Positions 56,801-64,000 of a stretch of DNA of 64,000 bases are shown piece after piece; the stretch's first letter is position 1, and each line of letters opens with the position of its first letter. The notes beneath the pieces were generated by a model. It searched no databases, was not told the origin of the DNA, and was given only the letters and a program-made list of their open reading frames with translations. Source of the stretch: Rallus limicola (Eukaryota > Chordata > Aves > Gruiformes > Rallidae); assembly GCA_022605955.1 (NCBI GenBank), contig JAKCOZ010000235.1, positions 310,001 through 374,000 on the forward strand. Reading direction: 5' to 3'. The translations under genes and the position numbers were made by a program.

Positions 56801-59085
56801 CTGAGAGCCAAAGTGAAAGGGTTTGCTCGTGTGTCCTGTTAGGAGGTTTCAGACAAGCTATGCCTTTCAGGCCTAGCTTCTTTACTTTGGGAGTTATTGC
56901 TGGACGTTTAGCATGTTTTGAGCTGCAGTCTGCTAGGGCCGAGAAAAGCACCGTAGGAGGTTCCAGGCATGTTCCCTCTTTCCAGGCAAAGGAAAAGGCT
57001 GAGAGCCAAAGTGACAGGGGCTGCTCGGGTGTCCTGTTAGGAGGTTTCAGACAAGCTATGCCTTTCAGGCCTAGCTTCTTTACTTTGGGAGTTATTGCTG
57101 GACGTTTAGCATGTTTTGAGCTGCAGTCTGCTAGGGCCGAGAAAAGCACCGTAGGAGGTTCCAGGCATGTTCCCTCTTTCCAGGCAAAGGAAAAGGCTGA
57201 GAACCAAAGTGACAGGGTCTGCTCGTGTGTCATGTTAGGAGGTTTCAGACAAGCTATGCCTTTCAGGCCTAGCTTCTTTACTTTGGGAGTTATTGCTGGA
57301 CGTTTAGCATGTTTTGAACTGCAGTCTGCTAGGGCCGAGAAAAGCACCGTAGGAGGTTCCAGGCATGTTCTCTCTTTCCAGGCAAAGGAAAAGGCTGAGA
57401 GCCAAAGCGACAGGGTCTGCTCATGTGTCCTGTTAGGAGGTTTCAGACAAGCTATGCCTTTCAGGCCTAGCTTCTTTACTTTGGGAGTTATTGCTGGACG
57501 TTTAGCATGTTTTGAACTGCAGTCTGCTAGGGCCGAGAAAAGCACCGTAGGAGGTTCCAGGCATGTTCCCTCTTTCCAGGCAAAGGAAAAGGCTGAGAGC
57601 CAAAGTGACAGGGTCTGCTCGTGTGTCCTGTTAGGAGTTTTCAGACAAGCTATGCCTTTCAGGCCTAGATTCTTTACTTTGGGAGTTATTGCTGGACGTT
57701 TAGCATGTTTTGAACTGCAGTCTGCTAGGGCCGAGAAAAGCACCGTAGGAGGTTCCAGGCATGTTCCCTCTTTCCAGGCAAAGGAAAAGGCTGAGAACCA
57801 AAGTGACAGGGGCTGCTCGTGTGTCCTGTTAGGAGGTTTCAGACAAGCTATGCCTTTCAGGCCTAGCTTCTTTACTTTGGGAGTTATTGCTGGACGTTTA
57901 GCATGTTTTGAACTGCAGTCTTCTAGGGCCGAGAAAAGCACCGTAGGAGGTTCCAGGCATGTTCCCTCTTTCCAGGCAAATGAAAAAGGCTGAGAACCAA
58001 AGTGACAGGGGCTGCTCGTGTGTCATGTTAGGAGGTTTCAGACAAGCTATGCCTTTCAGGCCTAGCTTCTTTACTTTGGGAGTTATTGCTGGACGTTTAG
58101 CATGTTTTGAACTGCAGTCTGCTAGGGCCGAGAAAAGCACCGTAGGAGGTTCCAGGCATGTTCCCTCTTTCCAGGCAAAGGAAAAGGCTGAGAGCCAAAG
58201 TGACAGGGTCTGCTCGTGTGTCCTGTTAGGAGGTTTCAGACAAGCTATGCCTTTCAGGCCTAGCTTCTTTACTTTGGGAGTTATTGCTGGACGTTTAGCA
58301 TGTTTTGAACTGCAGTCTGCTAGGGCCGAGAAAAGCACCCTAGGAGGTTCCAGGCATGTTCCCTCTTTCCAGGCAAAGGAAAAGGCTGAGAGCCAAAGTG
58401 ACAGGGGCTGCTCGTGTGTCCTGTTAGGAGGTTTCAGACAAGCTATGCCTTTCAGGCCTAGCTTCTTTACTTTGGGAGTTATTGCTGGACGTTTAGCATG
58501 TTTTGAACTGCAGTCTGCTAGGGCCGAGAAAAGCACCGTAGGAGGTTCCAGGCATGTTCCCTCTTTCCAGGCAAAGGAAAAGGCTGAGAGCCAAAGTGAC
58601 AGGGTCTGCTCGTGTGTCCTGTTAGGAGGTTTCAGACAAGCTATGCCTTTCAGGCCTAGCTTCTTTACTTTGGGAGTTATTGCTGGACGTTTAGCATGTT
58701 TTGAACTGCAGTCTGCTAGGGCCGAGAAAAGCACCGTAGGAGGTTCCAGGCATGTTCCCTCTTTCCAGGCAAAGGAAAAGGCTGAGAACCAAAGTGACAG
58801 GGGCTGCTCGTGTGTCCTGTTAGGAGGTTTCAGACAAGCTATGCCTTTCAGGCCTAGCTTCTTTACTTTGGGAGTTATAGCTGGACGTTTAGCATGTTTT
58901 GAACTGCAGTCTGCTAGGGCCGAGAAAAGCACCGTAGGAGGTTCCAGGCATGTTCCCTCTTTCCAGGCAAAGGAAAAGGCTGAGAGCCAAAGTGACAGTG
59001 TCTGCTCGTGTGTCCTGTTAGGAGGTTTCAGACAAGCTATGCCTTTCAGGCCTAGCTTGTCTGAAACCTCCTAACAGGACAAGCT
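53889..59085 (+). repeat. Block 30: 26 monomers with a 12-mer tandem duplication
   Basis: Length is 26 x 198 + 47 + 2. Both extra bases are the same event, GCAAATGAAAAAGG, at 55600-55613 and 57977-57990, 2377 bp (12 monomers + 1) apart, so the 1-bp insertion was duplicated with the 12-mer. The A-rich haplotype (54407, 56784), TTCTCTC, CCTAGATTC, GTCTTCTAGG and CACCCTAGG all repeat at the same spacing. The last copy has GTTATAGC and GACAGTGTC. Confidence 0.93.
59011..59081. repeat. Palindromic junction 30
   Basis: Perfect arms; followed by CATGACTAG instead of CATGCCTAG. Confidence 0.98.
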
Positions 59086-60518
59086 ATGCCTTTCATGACT
59101 AGCTTCTTTACTTTGGGAGTTATTGCTGGACGTTTAGCATGTTTTGAACTGCAGTCTGCTAGGGCCGAGAAAAGCACCGTAGGAGGTTCCAGGCATGTTC
59201 CCTCTTTCCAGGCAAAGGAAAAGGCTGAGAGCCAAAGTGACAGGGTCTGCTCGTGTGTCCTGTTAGGAGGTTTCAGACAAGCTATGCCTTTCAGGCCTAG
59301 CTTCTTTACTTTGGGTGTTATTGCTGGACGTTTAGCATGTTTTGAACTGCAGTCTGCTAGGGCCGAGAAAAGCACCGTAGGAGGTTCCAGGCATGTTCCC
59401 TCTTTCCAGGCAAAGGAAAAGGCTGAGAGCCAAAGTGACAGGGTCTGCTTGTGTGTCTTGTTAGGAGGTTTCAGACAAGCTATGCCTTTCAGGCCTAGCT
59501 TCTTTACTTTGGGAGTTATTGCTGGACATTTAGCATGTTTTGAACTGCAGTCTGCTAGGGCCGAGAAAAGCACCGTAGGAGGTTCCAGGCATGTTCCCTC
59601 TTTCCAGGCAAAGGAAAAGGCTGAGAGCCAAAGTGACAGGGTCTGCTCGTGTGTCCTGTTAGGAGGTTTCAGACAAGCTATGCCTTTCAGGCCTAGCTTC
59701 TTTACTTTGGGAGTTATTGCTGGACATTTAGCATGTTTTGAACTGCAGTCTGCTAGGGCCCAGAAAAGCACCGTAGGAGGTTCCAGGCATGTTCCCTCTT
59801 TCCAGGCAAAGGAAAAGGCTGAGAGCCAAAGTGACAGGGGCTGCTCGTGTGTCCTGTTAGGAGGTTTCAGACAAGCTATGCCTTTCAGGCCTAGCTTCTT
59901 TACTTTGGGAGTTATTGCTGGACGTTTAGCATGTTTTGAACTGCAGTCTGCTAGGGCCGAGAAAAGCACCGTAGGAGGTTCCAGGCATGTTCCCTCTTTC
60001 CAGGCAAAGGAAAAGGCTGAGAGCCAATGTGACAGGGTCTGCTTGTGTGTCCTGTTAGGAGGTTTCAGACAAGCTATGCCTTTCAGGCCTAGCTTCTTTA
60101 CTTTGGGAGTTATTGCTGGACGTTTAGCATGTTTTAAACTGCAGTCTGCTAGGGCCGAGAAAAGCACCGTAGGAGGTTCCAGGCATGTTCCCTCTTTCCA
60201 GGCAAAGGAAAAGGCTGAGAACCAAAGTGACAGGGGCTGCTCGTGTGTCCTGTTAGGAGGTTTCAGACAAGCTATGCCTTTCAGGCCTAGCTTCTTTACT
60301 TTGGGAGTTATAGCTGGACGTTTAGCATGTTTTGAACTGCAGTCTGCTAGGGCCGAGAAAAGCACCGTAGGAGGTTCCAGGCATGTTCCCTCTTTCCAGG
60401 CAAAGGAAAAGGCTGAGAGCCAAAGTGACAGTGTCTGCTCGTGTGTCCTGTTAGGAGGTTTCAGACAAGCTATGCCTTTCAGGCCTAGCTTGTCTGAAAC
60501 CTCCTAACAGGACAAGCT
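59086..60518 (+). repeat. Block 31: heptamer
   Basis: First copy starts ATGCCTTTCATGACTAG. Others show TTGGGTGTTATTG (59312), two GGACATTTAG copies (59523, 59722), GGCCCAGAAA, CCAATGTGAC, GTTTTAAACTG, and a final GTTATAGC/GACAGTGTC copy identical in markers to the end of block 30. Its start is repeated in block 32. Confidence 0.92.
60444..60514. repeat. Palindromic junction 31
   Basis: Perfect arms and the same CATGACTAG as junction 30, from the 1433-bp duplication. Last junction in the window; none follows in the remaining 3.48 kb. Confidence 0.98.
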
Positions 60519-63500
60519 ATGCCTTTCATGACTAGCTTCTTTACTTTGGGAGTTATTGCTGGACGTTTAGCATGTTTTGAACTGCAGTCTGCTAGGGCCG
60601 AGAAAAGCACCGTAGGAGGTTCCAGGCATGTTCCCTCTTTCCAGGCAAAGGAAAAGGCTGAGAGCCAAAGTGACAGGGTCTGCTCGTGTGTCCTGTTAGG
60701 AGGTTTCAGACAAGCTATGCCTTTCAGGCCTAGCTTCTTTACTTTGGGTGTTATTGCTGGACGTTTAGCATGTTTTGAACTGCAGTCTGCTAGGGCCGAG
60801 AAAAGCACCGTAGGAGGTTCCAGGCATGTTCCCTCTTTCCAGGCAAAGGAAAAGGCTGAGAGCCAAAGTGACAGGGTCTGCTCGTGTGTCTTGTTAGGAG
60901 GTTTCAGACAAGCTATGCCTTTCAGGCCTAGCTTCTTTACTTTGGGAGTTATTGCTGGACATTTAGCATGTTTTGAACTGCAGTCTGCTAGGGCCGAGAA
61001 AAGCACCGTAGGAGGTTCCAGGCATGTTCCCTCTTTCCAGGCAAAGGAAAAGGCTGAGAGCCAAAGTGACAGGGGCTGCTCGTGTGTCCTGTTAGGAGGT
61101 TTCAGACAAGCTATGCCTTTCAGGCCTAGCTTCTTTACTTTGGGAGTTATTGCTGGACGTTTAGCATGTTTTGAACTGCAGTCTGCTAGGGCCGAGAAAA
61201 GCACCGTAGGAGGTTCCAGGCATGTTCCCTCTTTCCAGGCAAAGTAAAAGGCTGAGAGCCAAAGTGACAGGGGCTGCTCGTGTGTCCTGTTAGGAGGTTT
61301 CAGACAAGCTATGCCTTTCAGGCCTAGCTTCTTTACTTTGGGAGTTATTGCTGGACGTTTAGCATGTTTTGAACTGCAGTCTGCTAGGGCCGAGAAAAGC
61401 ACCGTAGGAGGTTCCAGGCATGTTCCCTCTTTCCAGGCAAAGGAAAAGGCTGAGAGCCAATGTGACAGGGTCTGCTTGTGTGTCCTGTTAGGAGGTTTCA
61501 GACAAGCTATGCCTTTCAGGCCTAGCTTCTTTACTTTGGGAGTTATTGCTGGACGTTTAGCATGTTTTAAACTGCAGTCTGCTAGGGCCGAGAAAAGCAC
61601 CGTAGGAGGTTCCAGGCATGTTCCCTCTTTCCAGGCAAAGGAAAAGGCTGAGAGCCAAAGTGACAGGGGCTGCTCGTGTGTCCTGTTAGGAGGTTTCAGA
61701 CAAGCTATGCCTTTCAGGCCTAGCTTCTTTACTTTGGGAGTTATTGCTGGACGTTTAGCATGTTTTGAACTGCAGTCTGCTAGGGCCGAGAAAAGCACCG
61801 TAGGAGGTTCCAGGCATGTTCCCTCTTTCCAGGCAAAGGAAAAGGCTGAGAGCCAAAGTGACAGGGTCTGCTCGTGTGTCCTGTTAGGAGGTTTCAGACA
61901 AGCTATGCCTTTCAGGCCTAGCTTCTTTACTTTGGGAGTTATTGCTGGACGTTTAGCATGTTTTGAACTGCAGTCTGCTAGGGCCGAGAAAAGCACCGTA
62001 GGAGGTTCCAGGCATGTTCCCTCTTTCCAGGCAAAGGAAAAGGCTGAGAGCCAAAGTGACAGGGGCTGCTCGTGTGTCCTGTTAGGAGGTTTCAGACAAG
62101 CTATGCCTTTCAGGCCTAGCTTCTTTACTTTGGGAGTTATTGCTGGACGTTTAGCATGTTTTGAACTGCAGTCTGCTAGGGCCGAGAAAAGCACCGTAGG
62201 AGGTTCCAGGCATGTTCCCTCTTTCCAGGCAAAGGAAAAGGCTGAGAGCCAAAGTGACAGGGGCTGCTCGTGTGTCATGTTAGGAGGTTTCAGACAAGCT
62301 ATGCCTTTCAGGCCTAGCTTCTTTACTTTGGGAGTTATTGCTGGACGTTTAGCATGTTTTGAACTGCAGTCTGCTAGGGCCGAGAAAAGCACCGTAGGAG
62401 GTTCCAGGCATGTTCCCTCTTTCCAGGCAAAGGAAAAGGCTGAGAGCCAAAGTGACAGGGTCTGCTCGTGTGTCCTGTTAGGAGGTTTCAGACAAGCTAT
62501 GCCTTTCAGGCCTAGCTTCTTTACTTTGGGAGTTATTGCTGGACGTTTAGCATGTTTTGAACTGCAGTCTGCTAGGGCCGAGAAAAGCACCGTAGGAGGT
62601 TCCAGGCATGTTCCCTCTTTCCAGGCAAAGGAAAAGGCTGAGAGCCAAAGTGACAGGGGCTGCTCGTGTGTCATGTTAGGAGGTTTCAGACAAGCTATGC
62701 CTTTCAGGCCTAGCTTCTTTACTTTGGGAGTTATTGCTGGACGTTTAGCATGTTTTGAACTGCAGTCTGCTAGGGCCGAGAAAAGCACCGTAGGAGGTTC
62801 CAGGCATGTTCCCTCTTTCCAGGCAAAGGAAAAGGCTGAGAGCCAAAGTGACAGGGTCTGCTCGTGTGTCCTGTTAGGAGGTTTCAGACAAGCTATGCCT
62901 TTCAGGCCTAGCTTCTTTACTTTGGGAGTTATTGCTGGACGTTTAGCATGTTTTGAACTGCAGTCTGCTAGGGCCGAGAAAAGCACCGTAGGAGGTTCCA
63001 GGCATGTTCCCTCTTTCCAGGCAAAGGAAAAGGCTGAGAGCCAAAGTGACAGGTGCTGCTCATGTGTCCTGTTAGGAGGTTTCAGACAAGCTATGCCTTT
63101 CAGGCCTAGCTTCTTTACTTTGGGAGTTATTGCTGGACGTTTAGCATGTTTTGAACTGCAGTCTGCTAGGGCCGAGAAAAGCACCGTAGGAGGTTCCAGG
63201 CATGTTCCCTCTTTCCAGGCAAAGGAAAAGGCTGAGAGCCAAAGTGACAGGGTCTGCTCGGGTGTCCTGTTAGGAGGTTTCAGACAAGCTATGCCTTTCA
63301 GGCCTAGCTTCTTTACTTTGGGAGATATTGCTGGACGTTTAGCATGTTTTGAACTGCAGTCTGCTAGGGCCGAGAAAAGCACCGTAGGAGGTTCCAGGCA
63401 TGTTCCCTCTTTCCAGGCAAAGGAAAAGGCTGAGAGCCAAAGTGACAGGGTCTGCTCGTGTATCCTGTTAGGAGGTTTCAGACAAGCTATGCCTTTCAGG

Positions 63501-64000
63501 CCTAGCTTCTTTACTTTGGGAGTTATTGCTGGACGTTTAGCATGTTTTGAGCTGCAGTCTGCTAGGGCCGAGAAAAGCACCGTAGGAGGTTCCAGGCATG
63601 TTCCCTCTTTCCAAGCAAAGGAAAAAGCTGAGAGCCAAAGTGAAAGGGTTTGCTCATGTGTCCTGTTAGGAGGTTTCAGACAAGCTATGCCTTTCAGGCC
63701 TAGCTTCTTTACTTTGGGAGTTATTGCTGGACGTTTAGCATGTTTTGAATTGCAGTCTGCTAGGGCCGAGAAAAGCACCGTAGGAGGTTCCAGGCATGTT
63801 CCCTCTTTCCAGGCAAAGGAAAAGGCTGAGAGCCAATGTGACAGGGTCTGCTTGTGTGTCCTGTTAGGAGGTTTCAGACAAGCTATGCCTTTCAGGCCTA
63901 GCTTCTTTACTTTGGGAGTTATTGCTGGACGTTTAGCATGTTTTGAACTGCAGTCTGCTAGGGCCGAGAAAAGCACCGTAGGAGGTTCCAGGCATGTTCC
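60519..64000 (+). repeat. Block 32: at least 17 monomers, no further junction in the window
   Basis: Starts as a copy of block 31 (CATGACTAG, TTGGGTGTTATTG, GGACATTTAG), then AAAGTAAAAGG (an in-frame TAA, 61245-61247). Copies at 61905-62696 form two rounds of a two-monomer alternation (C175 with T161, then A175 with G161; 396 bp). The A-rich haplotype appears once more at 63611 with TGCTCATGTG. The last copy begins at 63885 and is cut at 116 bp. No indel: 63885 - 60519 is exactly 17 x 198. Confidence 0.93.

Larger units (their letters stand above)
1..64000 (+). repeat. 198-bp satellite DNA array filling the window
   Basis: Head-to-tail copies of one 198-bp unit, all in the same orientation, run from the first to the last base: 315 complete copies and two partial ones (1-34 and 63885-64000). 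Phase is set at the ATG of ATGCCTTTCAGGCC. The distances between all 31 palindromic junctions equal a whole number of 198-bp units plus 47, after allowing for a 19-bp duplication and a handful of 1-bp indels, so no foreign insertion remains unexplained. One + frame and one - frame have no stop in the consensus, which gives overlapping ORFs of over 1000 codons; these are not called as genes because common variants change amino acids, some copies carry stops, and the junctions close both frames. Large uniform satellites of nucleosome-scale period are typical of eukaryotic centromeric, pericentromeric or sex-chromosome heterochromatin. I do not recognise the family by name. Confidence 0.99.

Noticed and set aside
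1..64000. CENP-B box or telomere-like motif
   Set aside because: Neither the TTCG...CGGG core nor any run of TTAGGG-type repeats is seen. TTAGGAGG occurs once per monomer only and is not tandem.
1..64000. Assignment to a named satellite family or species
   Set aside because: I do not recognise the monomer. Deciding this needs a search of the 198-bp consensus against a repeat library; a strong full-length hit would settle it.

Overview
This window is a single uninterrupted satellite-DNA array. From base 1 to base 64000 it holds head-to-tail copies of one 198-bp monomer: 315 complete copies plus a 34-bp piece at the left edge and a 116-bp piece at the right edge. No flanking unique sequence, gene, RNA gene or transposon interrupts it, and it runs off both ends. 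The copies are very similar, mostly differing from the consensus at a few positions. A representative consensus copy (35-232) has 50.0% G+C. It has only 4 CpG, about one third of the number expected from its base composition, and many copy-to-copy differences are CpG-to-TpG/CpA changes. A eukaryotic genome with CpG methylation fits best (vertebrate or plant; I cannot place it further), sequenced by a long-read assembly that crossed a centromeric, pericentromeric or other heterochromatic block.

The very long open reading frames on both strands (up to 1265 codons on + at 47459-51256 and 1691 codons on - at 34120-39195) are a by-product of the period. Since 198 = 3 x 66, any frame without a stop in one monomer stays open through the array. 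Common variants are amino-acid changing, stops occur inside many copies, and there is no gene architecture. I call no CDS.

The main internal structure is a recurring junction. At 31 places a monomer is cut after its first 15 bases and followed by an inverted copy of the preceding 28 bases plus AGCT. This makes a 47-bp insert and a near-perfect 71-nt palindrome (29-bp arms, 13-nt spacer). All 31 lie at the same monomer phase, on a quasi-palindrome present in every monomer, and all 31 are followed by the same G-to-T change. They look like descendants of one fold-back template-switch event, spread by unequal exchange. They divide the array into blocks of 2, 4, 6, 7, 9, 10, 11, 12, 13, 14, 18, 19 or 26 monomers. 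Every block length equals n x 198 + 47, adjusted by a few 1-bp indels and one 19-bp duplication, so the length arithmetic closes over the whole window.

Layout: 1-7858 has short blocks with nested duplications. 7859-14476 is a 9+4-monomer block (2668 bp) duplicated in tandem, plus a shortened third version. 14477-30098 has mixed blocks sharing markers with the left part. 30099-47458 is dominated by a 9+11-monomer block (4055 bp) present three times, with a 26-mer between the first and second copies. 47459-64000 has long blocks of 19, 13 and 26 monomers with a 12-monomer internal duplication, a 7-monomer block and a final stretch without junctions. Variant haplotypes are regional: a two-base TG-to-AT change appears only up to 37.5 kb, and an A-rich four-substitution haplotype only from 32.8 kb on. 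The array therefore grew by local block duplication, not whole-array homogenisation.
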